DNA of 12,239 nt from Gammaproteobacteria bacterium (GTDB lineage: Bacteria > Pseudomonadota > Gammaproteobacteria > Thiohalomonadales > Thiohalomonadaceae), in assembly GCA_015232955.1 (NCBI GenBank), contig JADFYS010000035.1, positions 1-12,239 on the forward strand, in the 5' to 3' direction. Below, piece after piece: positions 1 to 8,232 of the stretch; position 1 is the first letter of the stretch, and each line of letters starts with the position of its first letter. The notes under the pieces were generated by a model. That model searched no databases, had not been told where the DNA came from, and saw nothing but the letters and a program-made list of their open reading frames with translations. Made by a program: the position numbers and the translations under genes.

Positions 1-1
1 G

Positions 2-2347
2 AGTGTCAACTATTTGGCGTTAATTGCCGATACTCCGCTCACCATTGATGATTTTTCAGAAGGGGTGAACGGTTTCGCTGCCGAAGAGTGGCAGAATATC
101 GGTCAGGCACGGATAGAGCTCTCTACCCAGCAACTACAGCAAGAGAAGAGTCGGTTGAAAGAGTTGGCAGCGTTCACCCTGCTGTTGCTGTTGATGATCG
201 CGGTACTGATCGTCGCTTTTATCCGACGCAAAGTGACCCATCCGATTCTCAATCTGGCGCAGTTGGTGCACTTGGTGGGTGAAGGTGAGACCCACCACCG
301 TACAGCGGTCGATGGAGGGGGGGAGATCCGTTTGTTACAACAGGGATTTAACCGGATGAGTGCGGAAATTGATCGTTTCCAACAGGGGTTAGAGGAGGAG
401 GTTGCAGAGGCGACCGCCTCTCTGCGTGAGATGACGACGCAGTTAGAGCAGCAGAACCGGCAGCTGGAGCGCTCCCGCGCCCTGGCCGAGAACGCCAATG
501 ACGCCAAGAGTCGCTTTCTCGCGACCATGAGTCATGAGATCAGAACGCCACTCAATGCAGTAATCGGTTTGACGCAGATCCTCCATAGTGAGAGCAGCTC
601 GCCGCGGCACGAGCGGTTACTGGCTCAGGTTATCAGCTCCTCGGAGCTACTGCTGGCGCTGATTAATGACATCCTTGACATCTCCAAGATTGAAGCGGAT
701 ATGCTAGAGATTGTCTCTGAGCCTTTCTCCCTCCACCGTCTGATCGAGCAGACGGAAACCCTCTTCAGTTATGAACGAGAGAAGGCGGGAAATGAACTGG
801 TGCTGATTCGGGAGTGGGATACGGCCTCCCTCCCCGACAGGTTGGGTGGAGATGCGCTGCGCCTAACGCAGGTGCTCAACAATCTTATCTCAAACGCGGT
901 TAAGTTTACCCATCAGGGGTGGGTAAAGTTCTCCATTCAGCAGATTAAGGGGGTTGCCGGGAGTGATGATAGGGTGACTAAAATCCGCTTTGTCGTCACC
1001 GATACCGGGATCGGCATCCCCCCGGAGATGCTTGCAGAGATCTTCAAACCCTTCACCCAGGCAGAGAGTTCAACTACGCGTCAATACGGTGGGACGGGGC
1101 TTGGCCTCGCCATCTCACAAAAGCTGGTGAGAATGATGGGGGGGGAAATTGAGGTCTACTCTGTCGCGGGAGAGGGGAGTAAATTTAGTTTCACACTCCC
1201 CTTCACTCGTGATCGGCAACAGCTCCCGGAGCGTGACGAGGTTATGGATCCCCACTTCGGCTGTGCTCTTCAGACCGAAACCGAGCGAGGGTGTACCCTG
1301 CTTTTGGTCGAAGATAACCGGGTCAACCGTCTTGTAGTAATCGAAATGCTCAGGCTGGAGGGGGTGAAGGTCGTAATTGCCGAAAATGGAAGGGAGGCGC
1401 TTCAAAAAGTGGAAGAGCGCACATTTGATGCGGTGTTAATGGATATCGAGATGCCGGTGATGGATGGAATAGAGGCGACCAGAGCGATTCGTGCCCTACC
1501 GCACCATGGCGATCTTCCGATCATCGCGCTCACTGCCCATGCCATGGGCGAGGACAGAAAACGCTGCCTTGAAGCGGGAATGAACGCCTACCTGACCAAA
1601 CCGATTAATCCGGTGCTATTGCGCCAGACACTCTCCCGTTTTATCCGTGAAGAGAGTGCGGAGCAGAGCGAAGAGCAGGGAAAAGGGGAGAAGACGGTGA
1701 GTGTGGTGGTTGAGGGTGAGACGCGATTGAGTCTGCTCAACCCAGATCCTATTCTGCAGTTAATTGGGGGGAAAAGAGATCTCTACGCGCAACTGCTGCA
1801 GACCTTTACCGAAGATTACCGCCATATCGAACAGCAGCTCTCTGGGCTGCTGCAACAACAGCAGTGGCAAGAGGTGCGCTCTTGTTTACACGCCTTAAAC
1901 GGTGCCGCACTCAATCTGGGGCTGGAACAGTTGAGTCAACACACTGTAGATCTTCTTACAGAGGTGAAGCGGGTGCAATCGCTGAACGGGATGGAGGAGG
2001 AGAACGGGCAGAGCAGACAGCTGCAGCAGTTTTACCGACAGTTTCAGCAGACGATCACCGAAACCAGGCGGGAGATGGAGGCGTACCTTGAGCACTACCG
2101 TGATCAGGTGGAGGAGAGTTCACCACCGCTAACCGCAGATGAGCTATCCCGCCTCCATCAGTTGTCACAGCTGATAGAGGAGGGGAGGTTTGAAGCGTTA
2201 CAGTACGCCAGAGATCTCCCCTTCAGCCAGAACCACCCCTTGGCGCCTACCTTCAAAAAGTTGCGTCAGCAGTTAGAGAAACTGCAGTATAAGCCTGCGC
2301 AACAGATCCTGACGGCCATACTCGCTAAAAACCGAAACAGGGTATAG
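2..2347 (+). CDS. Hybrid sensor histidine kinase with receiver and HPt domains (TorS/BarA-type), 5' partial
   Basis: This is a membrane-bound phosphorelay kinase. The reading frame is open to the left edge with no stop codon, so the sensor domain lies outside the window and the TTG at 14 is probably not the true start. Numbering from that TTG (777 residues), there is a short, probably periplasmic helical stretch and then a membrane segment at about 52-70. A HAMP linker (71-123) and a coiled coil (124-165) follow. HisKA has the phosphoacceptor H174 in SHEIRTPLN. HATPase_c shows the N box NNLISNAVKF (289-298), DTGIGIPPE (330-338) and GGTGLGLA (359-366). The receiver domain (about 428-540) has acidic D434, phosphoacceptor D477 in MDIEMP, T507 and K529. 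The HPt domain (about 585-655) has candidate H626 in HALNG. A helical tail of about 75 residues ends the protein. The architecture supports an H-D-H relay inside one protein. The partner regulator and signal are not visible. It is convergent with the channel gene, 2 bases away. Confidence 0.93.
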   Translation, partial: SVNYLALIADTPLTIDDFSEGVNGFAAEEWQNIGQARIELSTQQLQQEKSRLKELAAFTLLLLLMIAVLIVAFIRRKVTHPILNLAQLVHLVGEGETHHRTAVDGGGEIRLLQQGFNRMSAEIDRFQQGLEEEVAEATASLREMTTQLEQQNRQLERSRALAENANDAKSRFLATMSHEIRTPLNAVIGLTQILHSESSSPRHERLLAQVISSSELLLALINDILDISKIEADMLEIVSEPFSLHRLIEQTETLFSYEREKAGNELVLIREWDTASLPDRLGGDALRLTQVLNNLISNAVKFTHQGWVKFSIQQIKGVAGSDDRVTKIRFVVTDTGIGIPPEMLAEIFKPFTQAESSTTRQYGGTGLGLAISQKLVRMMGGEIEVYSVAGEGSKFSFTLPFTRDRQQLPERDEVMDPHFGCALQTETERGCTLLLVEDNRVNRLVVIEMLRLEGVKVVIAENGREALQKVEERTFDAVLMDIEMPVMDGIEATRAIRALPHHGDLPIIALTAHAMGEDRKRCLEAGMNAYLTKPINPVLLRQTLSRFIREESAEQSEEQGKGEKTVSVVVEGETRLSLLNPDPILQLIGGKRDLYAQLLQTFTEDYRHIEQQLSGLLQQQQWQEVRSCLHALNGAALNLGLEQLSQHTVDLLTEVKRVQSLNGMEEENGQSRQLQQFYRQFQQTITETRREMEAYLEHYRDQVEESSPPLTADELSRLHQLSQLIEEGRFEALQYARDLPFSQNHPLAPTFKKLRQQLEKLQYKPAQQILTAILAKNRNRV

Positions 2348-2349
2348 CC

Positions 2350-5300
2350 TCAACGCTCTGTTTTAGATTGCAGGTGAATATCCAGTTGCGGAAAGGCGAT
2401 GGTAATCCCGTGTTGCTGAAAGATCTGGTTAATACCGCTATGGATGTCGTGAAGAATGGATAGCACCTGATCGATGCCGTTGAGGTAGATTCGTAGCTCA
2501 AAATCGAGTGTGCTATTGCCGAAGCCGAGAAAGAAGGCGGAGGGGGCAGGCTCGGTGAGTACCAGAGGGTGGTTTTGGGCTATCTGCAGGAGCAGCTGCT
2601 GGGCGAGCAGAGTATCGCTGCCATAGGCGATACCGACCTTAATCACCTGACGGGAGATGTTATCGCTCAGACTCCAGTTGACCAGCTGATCGGTAATAAA
2701 TGACTTATTGGGGATGATCACCTCTTTCCGATCCCAGTCGGTAATGGTGGTGGCGCGGATCTGGATGCGGGTGACCGTACCGGTGAGTTGACCGATGGTG
2801 ACGGTGTCGCCGATACGGATCGGTTTCTCAAAGAGGATGATTAGCCCTGAGACAAAGTTGGCAAAGATCTCCTGTAGTCCAAAACCGAGGCCGACACTAA
2901 ACGCCGCCACCAGCCACTGCAGCCGCTCCCACTGCACCCCCAAAAGGTTAAGAGCGATGATGACTCCGGTAAAGATTACGCTATAACGGAGGAGGGTGGT
3001 GATGGCGTAACCGGTTCCCGGGGCGAGCTGGATGCGACGAAGGATCAGCAACTCCAGAACTCCCGGGAGGTTGCGGGAAGCGATGAGTGCGACCACCAGC
3101 GTGATGAGCGCAAGAAGGGCAAGTTTCAGGCTAATGGAGTGGATCTCTTCGATGCCGTTGCTATCGGTGACTACGGAGTTCCAGAGGGTGATGTTATCGA
3201 GAAAGCTCACTGCCGGCAGCATATCACTCCAGATGAAGTAGAGACCGCTGAGAGTGAGCAGGAGTGAGATGATATTGATCAGGGTGCGGGACTGAAGGCT
3301 GATCTCGGTAATATCGAGAGAGAGATCCGGGCTCATCTCAGAAACTACCTCTCCACTGCTACTACTTGTCGCGCTTTTCTCATTTGCGCGGAGTTGAAGC
3401 TGTTCATTTCGACGGAGCATCGCCCGTTGATAGGCGATCTCCCGTTCAGAGATAAGTATCCAGCGGTTGACCAGTGCCGCAGCGATCGCCAGCAGAGTGA
3501 GATAAGCGATACTTTCAACAAATAGTCGCTGCAGGGTCGCCGCCCCGTAGTAGTAGCCTGTAGCGGCCATGATGAGGAGAATCACCTCTGCAGCGACGAG
3601 AAAGCCTCCCCAGAAACGGAGAGAGCGCCACCAGCAATAGGGTTGTCGCGGGCGCCCCTGATGAAAGCGACCCCGGAGTCGAAACCAGTTTGCAGCGATG
3701 GCGAGGGCGGTCACAATGGCGAGGAGAAAGAAGAGTCTGCCGGGGCCGTTACGAACCGCCTCACTCTGGAATTGATCACAGGCGAGATAGAGGGTGGTCA
3801 AGAGGATCAGTAGAGGGCGATAGCGGTTACTGAGCTCGATTACCGGGGTTACAGTGCTGCTGTTCCAGCCAAACTGACCGAGGAATAGCCCGCGAGGCGC
3901 TCCCAGTTGCCGCAGGAGAGCGGTGGCGAAGAGGAGATAGGCGGCCCAGTGGATCCCTTGGGCGAGGGCGAGGATCGCCTCACTGTCGGACTGATGTGAC
4001 AACAGACGACTGCAGATCTCCAGAAAGAGCGGTGTGGGTGCTACCAGCAGCAGCGGCAAGATCAACATCCGTAGTGGATAACTGAATTTATCCTGATTGA
4101 CCTTTCCTTTACGGGAGAGTGCGCGATTGACCAGAGCGCGGTAGTAGGGGGTCAGGGTGCGGTGGACCAGATAGAGGGCGAATAGATAGAGGATAAACCA
4201 CGGTAGTAGTGGCATAGGGGTGAGGCGAGCTGAGATCTCCTGTAGTTGCTGCGCGTGCTTTGGCGTCAGGATACGGGCAAATTCACCCGGTAACTGTGTC
4301 AGCCAGCTGTTGGAGAGAGGCCTTGTACTGGCCGTCCAGAGGAGGTTCTCACGCAGCAGACGGAGGAACAGATAGCGCTGCTCGTTGAAACGGTTCTGTA
4401 CCGAAAGGAGGCGTGACAAAATCTCCGTATGGCTCTGAGTGGTCTGTAGCAGACGGTTGGTGAGATCGCGTTGAATGGTGAGGAGAGGTTGAGCCGTTTT
4501 CAGCCACTCGGGAGAGCGTACCGTTGTGGTCACCCCCTCTTCATCGATAATCTGTTGCAGGTAGCTGTGATGATCCTCCATCTCGGAGAGCTTCTGTTCA
4601 TAGAGCAGGCTCTTCATTCGGGTCTGTTCAAGTCGGGTGAGTGTCTCGTAGACCGAGGCCCGCTCCGGAATGGTGGCGAGGAGCAGCCGAACCTGTTCAC
4701 CGAGAAAGCTATTCTGAGACTTAAAGGTGAGTTGCTGCTGAAAAAATTGGTAGTTTTTATTGACAAGGGTCAGACGACTGCTTACCTCCTGTTCCGTTTC
4801 ACTGCTATTGTGGCTCTCAGCGCTCTCCCCGCTTAGCGCTTGTGCCAGATCTTCATTGCGGGCGGCCAGTCTCTGGATGAGAATGCTCTGCTCGCCATCC
4901 TCTTCACTCAGGATCCGCGATTTTTCAAGAGATCTGCGAGACTCTTCACTGCGCAGCTGCTGCAGGCGGCTGCGGTAGTTTTCGATCTCCTCTTCCAGGA
5001 GAGCGATCTCGTTGCTCACCGTCAGGATCTGGTTGCGGCTGATCTCGAGTTGATGGGGGTTGGCGAGCTGCTCTAGGTTGAGAAGCTGGATCTTTTGGGT
5101 CAGCTCTTTACGCAACGCCTCTTGCAGCGCCTTAGCCAGCTCCGAGGGGAGGGCCGTCTCTCCCTCATCCGGAGGTAGCTCCTGCTCCTGTTTTATCCTG
5201 TTCTGAATGGTCTCCAGCTCGTTGCGTATCGCTTCAGGCCTACCCTTCAGGGTGTTCAGCTCCTGCTCATGAAGACTCTTTCTGCTTTTGAGTTTTAGAA

Positions 5301-5676
5301 GTGCAGCATTTTTCAGAATTAGCGCCTGTTCTATCGTCTCCTCGCGGTCATGGGGGGCAGGGGAGGCCGCCTGCAGCTGTTCCTGCTCCTCTCTCGCCTG
5401 CTGCTGGCGTCTGAGGGTCGTGGAGTAGCTATGAAGCAGCTGGTTGAGAGCTTCGCTTTTAACTACCGCTGCCTGTTGCTGACGCAGCGTCTCCAGTAGC
5501 TGCTGGAGGGCGCTTCGCTGCTGCCGGTTCTTGCTGCTCTCATCGCTACTCTCAAGGGCGTCAAGTCGGCTCGAGACGAGATCGATCTCACTCTGTAGCG
5601 GCGTCTCTTCAGCCGGCAATAGTGGGGAGAGGAGCGCGAAGAAGAGGAGTAAGAGGAGGGCGCGGGGAGAGGTCAT
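2350..5676 (-). CDS. MscK/MscM-type large mechanosensitive ion channel
   Basis: This is an inner-membrane channel that opens under membrane tension to release solutes during hypo-osmotic shock. I start it at the ATG at 5676. This gives a clear signal peptide (MTSPRALLLLL..., cleavage near residue 22) and 1108 residues, close to E. coli MscK and MscM. The frame stays open 66 codons further, but that part is not signal-like and runs across the rhodanese start. Residues 25-470 are a Q/E/L-rich, largely coiled-coil periplasmic domain. About eleven membrane segments lie between about 488 and 935. The MscS core begins with GLGFGLQEIFANF (929-941) in the pore-lining helix and continues with FEKPIRIGDTV, then DWDRKEVIIPNKSF (about 980-993) in the beta domain. 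The C-terminus ends shortly after the MscS core, which looks more MscM-like than MscK-like. The start has only a weak ribosome site. Family assignment is secure; MscK versus MscM is not. Confidence 0.92.
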   Translation of the reverse strand: MTSPRALLLLLFFALLSPLLPAEETPLQSEIDLVSSRLDALESSDESSKNRQQRSALQQLLETLRQQQAAVVKSEALNQLLHSYSTTLRRQQQAREEQEQLQAASPAPHDREETIEQALILKNAALLKLKSRKSLHEQELNTLKGRPEAIRNELETIQNRIKQEQELPPDEGETALPSELAKALQEALRKELTQKIQLLNLEQLANPHQLEISRNQILTVSNEIALLEEEIENYRSRLQQLRSEESRRSLEKSRILSEEDGEQSILIQRLAARNEDLAQALSGESAESHNSSETEQEVSSRLTLVNKNYQFFQQQLTFKSQNSFLGEQVRLLLATIPERASVYETLTRLEQTRMKSLLYEQKLSEMEDHHSYLQQIIDEEGVTTTVRSPEWLKTAQPLLTIQRDLTNRLLQTTQSHTEILSRLLSVQNRFNEQRYLFLRLLRENLLWTASTRPLSNSWLTQLPGEFARILTPKHAQQLQEISARLTPMPLLPWFILYLFALYLVHRTLTPYYRALVNRALSRKGKVNQDKFSYPLRMLILPLLLVAPTPLFLEICSRLLSHQSDSEAILALAQGIHWAAYLLFATALLRQLGAPRGLFLGQFGWNSSTVTPVIELSNRYRPLLILLTTLYLACDQFQSEAVRNGPGRLFFLLAIVTALAIAANWFRLRGRFHQGRPRQPYCWWRSLRFWGGFLVAAEVILLIMAATGYYYGAATLQRLFVESIAYLTLLAIAAALVNRWILISEREIAYQRAMLRRNEQLQLRANEKSATSSSSGEVVSEMSPDLSLDITEISLQSRTLINIISLLLTLSGLYFIWSDMLPAVSFLDNITLWNSVVTDSNGIEEIHSISLKLALLALITLVVALIASRNLPGVLELLILRRIQLAPGTGYAITTLLRYSVIFTGVIIALNLLGVQWERLQWLVAAFSVGLGFGLQEIFANFVSGLIILFEKPIRIGDTVTIGQLTGTVTRIQIRATTITDWDRKEVIIPNKSFITDQLVNWSLSDNISRQVIKVGIAYGSDTLLAQQLLLQIAQNHPLVLTEPAPSAFFLGFGNSTLDFELRIYLNGIDQVLSILHDIHSGINQIFQQHGITIAFPQLDIHLQSKTER

Positions 5677-5829
5677 CGCTGCAAAATACCTGAAGAGGGA
5701 TCTTGCAGCAAGCAGCTTTCGATTTGCGTCGGCTGAGAGTGGATTTATGCAGGAGTCGCAGAGGCAGACGCAGTACAATGGTAGGGTTGTAGGCTTCTGG
5801 AGTGATGGCATCGAAGGAGGAAGGCGAAG
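5677..5829. promoter_or_regulatory. Divergent intergenic region between the channel gene and the rhodanese gene
   Basis: These 153 bases separate two head-to-head genes and should hold both promoters. On the plus strand TACAAT at 5774-5779 matches five of six bases of a sigma-70 -10 element, but no good -35 lies 16-18 bases upstream. A strong Shine-Dalgarno sequence, AAGGAGG at 5814-5820, precedes the rhodanese ATG by 9 bases and fixes that start. On the minus strand I see only weak promoter-like sequences before the channel ATG. Confidence 0.4.
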
Positions 5830-6339
5830 ATGCAGAGTAAAAGTTATCGTGAGATTGTGGCGGAGTGCGCGCAACAGGTAAATGAGATCTTTCCGTGGGA
5901 TCTGATCGCTGCGCAGGAGGGGGGAAAGGAGTATCTACTGATCGATATACGCTGTCCCTCGGAGTTTCAGGTGATGCATATCGAAAACTCGACCAATGTT
6001 CCGCGTGGAATCCTTGAGATGGCGTGTGATTTTGGTTATGAGGAGACGGTACCGGAGCTGGTGCGATCGCGTGAGAAGGCGATCCTGCTCATCTGCCGCT
6101 CTGGTAATCGCAGCATTCTCGCCGCCCATACCATGCAGCTGATGGGGTTTCGAGAGGTGATCTCGCTAAAGACCGGACTCAGAGGCTGGAGCGACTACGA
6201 ACTCCCGCTGGTCTTCAGTAACGGTCTTCCTGTCAAACAGGAGATCGCCGATCGCTATTTTGAGCCGGATGTCTCACCTGAACAGCAGGGGCTGGAACCG
6301 GCACAGGGGGCAACGGGGCGGGGAGTCGTAACCCGGTAG
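5830..6339 (+). CDS. Rhodanese-like domain protein (single-domain sulfurtransferase)
   Basis: This small, probably cytoplasmic protein of 169 residues consists of one rhodanese domain at about 20-130. The start is set by a perfect AAGGAGG nine bases upstream. The N-terminal landmark is LLIDIRCPSEFQVMHIENS (residues 36-54), matching the usual D-x-R-x-x-x-E-[FY]-x-x-x-H-I pattern. The active-site loop is CRSGNR, with candidate persulfide-carrying C89. GLRGW (116-120) marks the end of the fold. A hydrophilic tail of about 30 residues follows and looks disordered. There is no signal peptide or membrane segment. The catalytic cysteine and six-residue loop argue for a sulfur carrier or sulfurtransferase rather than an inactive domain. 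The physiological donor and acceptor cannot be read from the sequence, and no sulfur-metabolism genes lie next to it. It is transcribed away from the channel gene and converges on ychF with a 15-base gap. Confidence 0.9.
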   Translation: MQSKSYREIVAECAQQVNEIFPWDLIAAQEGGKEYLLIDIRCPSEFQVMHIENSTNVPRGILEMACDFGYEETVPELVRSREKAILLICRSGNRSILAAHTMQLMGFREVISLKTGLRGWSDYELPLVFSNGLPVKQEIADRYFEPDVSPEQQGLEPAQGATGRGVVTR

Positions 6340-6354
6340 GGCGAAGGTCGTAAT

Positions 6355-7446
6355 CTAGACATTAAAGCGGAAGTGCATCACATCACCATCATTGACGATA
6401 TACTCCTTCCCTTCAAGACGCAGTTTTCCATGCTCCTTCGCCCCATTCTCACCGTTGTAGGCGATAAAATCGGCATAGGCGGTCACCTCTGCCCGAATAA
6501 ACCCCTTCTCAAAGTCGGTATGAATCACCCCTGCGGCCTGAGGGGCGGTGGCCCCAATCCGTACGGTCCAGGCCCGTACCTCTTTGACGCCGGCGGTGAA
6601 GTAGGTGTGGAGACCGAGTAGTTTGTAGCCGGCGTGAATCATGCGATCCAGACCCGGCTCCTCTAGCCCGAGATCTTCGAGATAGGCCGCTATCTCATCC
6701 TCCTCCAGCTCTGTCAGCTCCGCTTCAATAGAGGCGCAGACGGGAACCACCATCGCCCCCTCTGCTGTTGCAAAGGCAGTAAGAGCGTCGAGGTGAGGGT
6801 TGTCGGTAAATCCCTCTTCGGCGACATTGGCGATGTACATCGTCGGCTTGATGGTGAGAAGGTGGAGGTCATAGAGCTGTGCCCGTTGCGCATCATCGAG
6901 ATCCAGTGTCCGAACCATCCCCCCTGCTGCAAGGTGCTCTCCTGCCAGTTCGATGGTTTTGAGTTTGGCCAGCGCATCTTTATCTCCCCCTTTGGCCATC
7001 TTCGCCACCCGCTGCTGCCCCTTTTCTACCGTTTCGAGATCGGCGAGGGCGAGTTCGGTGTTAATCACCTCAATATCGCCTACGGGGTCAATTTTGTTGG
7101 CGACATGGATCACATTCTCATCTTCGAAGCAGCGGACAACTTGAGCGATGGCATCGGTTTCCCGAATATTGGCGAGAAATTTGTTGCCCAGTCCCTCCCC
7201 TTGTGAAGCGCCAGCGACAAGTCCTGCGATATCGACAAACTCCATGGTGGTGGGGAGGATCTTCTGTGGTTTGACGATGGCAGCCAGGGCGTCGAGCCGC
7301 TTATCGGGGACAGCGACAATACCGATATTGGGTTCGATGGTACAGAACGGGTAGTTCTCTGCCTGAATTCCGGCTCGGGTGAGGGCGTTAAAGAGGGTCG
7401 ATTTACCCACATTGGGAAGGCCGACAATACCGCATGTAAAACCCAT
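6355..7446 (-). CDS. ychF: Redox-responsive ATPase/GTPase YchF (Obg-related, OLA1 family)
   Basis: YchF is a universally conserved P-loop NTPase that binds ribosomes and, in well-studied members, prefers ATP over GTP. The 363 residues match the full family length. Visible motifs are the P-loop GLPNVGKS (9-16), DIAGLV (72-77) as Walker B/G3, and NVAE (207-210) at the noncanonical G4 position that replaces NKxD and underlies the ATP preference. A helical insertion lies at about 130-200. The C-terminal TGS domain (about 278-361) ends in NDGDVMHFRFNV. A Shine-Dalgarno AGGAGA lies about 8-9 bases before the ATG. It is the last gene of the pth side of the cluster, but a 147-base leader with a strong hairpin separates it from pth, so it may have its own promoter. 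No terminator is visible in the 15 bases before the convergent rhodanese gene. Confidence 0.98.
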   Translation of the reverse strand: MGFTCGIVGLPNVGKSTLFNALTRAGIQAENYPFCTIEPNIGIVAVPDKRLDALAAIVKPQKILPTTMEFVDIAGLVAGASQGEGLGNKFLANIRETDAIAQVVRCFEDENVIHVANKIDPVGDIEVINTELALADLETVEKGQQRVAKMAKGGDKDALAKLKTIELAGEHLAAGGMVRTLDLDDAQRAQLYDLHLLTIKPTMYIANVAEEGFTDNPHLDALTAFATAEGAMVVPVCASIEAELTELEEDEIAAYLEDLGLEEPGLDRMIHAGYKLLGLHTYFTAGVKEVRAWTVRIGATAPQAAGVIHTDFEKGFIRAEVTAYADFIAYNGENGAKEHGKLRLEGKEYIVNDGDVMHFRFNV

Positions 7447-7471
7447 GGTGATGATCTCCTGAAAAGGGTGT

Positions 7472-7497
7472 CTCTGCAGCAGGATTGCGCTGCAGAG
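7472..7497 (-). other. Perfect 9-bp stem-loop in the ychF leader
   Basis: CTCTGCAGC (7472-7480) and GCTGCAGAG (7489-7497) are exact reverse complements around an 8-base loop. In the ychF transcript the hairpin ends about 25 bases before the ATG and about 11 bases upstream of the Shine-Dalgarno sequence. No T-run follows directly on the minus strand (ACACCCTTTTC comes next), so it is not a classical terminator. It could stabilise the mRNA, act as an attenuator or bind a protein. The palindrome is visible; its role is inference. Confidence 0.55.
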
Positions 7498-7546
7498 GCG
7501 CGCATCTCACCACAAGAGTGGAAATGATTCTGTTGTGAATTCTGTT

Positions 7547-7574
7547 TTTTTAGCGAAATGTTGCTCGATATCAA
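7547..7574 (-). promoter_or_regulatory. Candidate sigma-70 promoter for ychF
   Basis: On the minus strand TTGATA (7569-7574, five of six bases of the -35 consensus) is followed after 16 bases by TAAAAA (7547-7552, four of six bases of the -10 consensus). It sits between the pth stop and ychF and would give a leader of roughly 95 bases containing the 9-bp stem-loop. The A/T run makes a chance match possible, so confidence is low. Confidence 0.3.
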
Positions 7575-7593
7575 TAGCGATGCATCGACGCTA

Positions 7594-8190
7594 TCAGGTG
7601 GATGTCGCTTTGGTGTGGAGGCGGTTCATCACACTCTGATGATCGCCGCTCAGGATCTCTGGCAACAGCTCAAGGGCCGAAGCGATGGCCGCATCGGTCA
7701 GTTCGCGTTCTGCCGCCGGAGCACGGGAGAGGACAAATCGTGTCACCTGACTGCTATGACCGGGGTGACCGATCCCGAGACGGAGACGGTGATAGTCTCT
7801 GCTTCCCAGGCTGGCACTGCTGTCGCGTAGACCGTTATGGCCGCCATCCCCACCCCCCTGTTTAAGGCGAACCGTCCCCGGGGGGAGATCAAGTTCGTCA
7901 TGGATGATGAGGATCTCCCCGACAGCGATCTTGTGAAAACGGGAGAGTGCCGCAACGGCCAGGCCGCTGCGATTCATCAGGGTCTCCGGTTTTAGAAGCC
8001 AGATATCGTGGTCACAGCCGGGGGGGCGGAATCGCCCCACCTCGCCGTGAAACTTTGACTGCTGTCGTAATTCGACGCCGTAGCGTGAAGCGACGGCATC
8101 GATAAAATGGAAACCGGCGTTGTGGCGGGTTTCAGCATACTGGGGGCCGATGTTACCCAGCCCGACCAGTTGCCGAATCTGCTGTACCAC
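7594..8190 (-). CDS. pth: Peptidyl-tRNA hydrolase (Pth1)
   Basis: This enzyme cleaves the ester bond of peptidyl-tRNAs that drop off the ribosome, which recycles tRNA in the cytoplasm. The 198 residues fit the bacterial Pth1 length. Family residues are present: N13 in GLGNIGPQY, catalytic H23 in TRHNAGF, N73 in ETLMNRSG, D98 in IIHDELDL and N119 in GGGDGGHNGL. The usual GLGNPG or GLANPG motif reads GLGNIG here, so the proline is replaced by isoleucine. The start is a GTG at 8190. No ATG fits the N-terminus, and Val-Gln-Gln-Ile-Arg leads directly into the first strand as expected. No strong Shine-Dalgarno sequence is seen. It lies 42 bases downstream of rplY and is probably co-transcribed with it. 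The gene ends with tandem TGA TAG stops. Confidence 0.97.
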   Translation of the reverse strand: MVQQIRQLVGLGNIGPQYAETRHNAGFHFIDAVASRYGVELRQQSKFHGEVGRFRPPGCDHDIWLLKPETLMNRSGLAVAALSRFHKIAVGEILIIHDELDLPPGTVRLKQGGGDGGHNGLRDSSASLGSRDYHRLRLGIGHPGHSSQVTRFVLSRAPAAERELTDAAIASALELLPEILSGDHQSVMNRLHTKATST

Positions 8191-8232
8191 AGCCGGTTCT
8201 ATCGGGGATTAGAGCGGTTGCAGAGTGTCGCG

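Noticed and set aside
2335..2363. AAACAG/CTGTTT inverted repeat spanning both convergent stop codons, as a bidirectional terminator
   Set aside because: The stem is only six mostly A-T pairs with a 17-base loop and short T-runs, so it is too weak to call.
4471..4836. 121-codon plus-strand ORF opposite the channel gene
   Set aside because: It lies entirely antisense to the conserved coding sequence, has no recognisable motif and fits a shadow frame of the coiled-coil region.
5677..5874. 66-codon N-terminal extension of the channel ORF
   Set aside because: It would run over the promoter region and start of the divergent rhodanese gene. It would also bury the obvious signal peptide at MTSPRALLLLL and make the protein longer than the MscK/MscM norm.
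6793..7206. 137-codon plus-strand ORF opposite ychF
   Set aside because: It is a shadow of a highly conserved gene, and its composition follows the opposite-strand codons.
7574..7594. ATAGCG/CGCTAT hairpin at the pth stop, as a pth terminator
   Set aside because: It has a six-pair stem with a 9-base loop and no T-run downstream on the minus strand. The nearby T7 is on the opposite strand.
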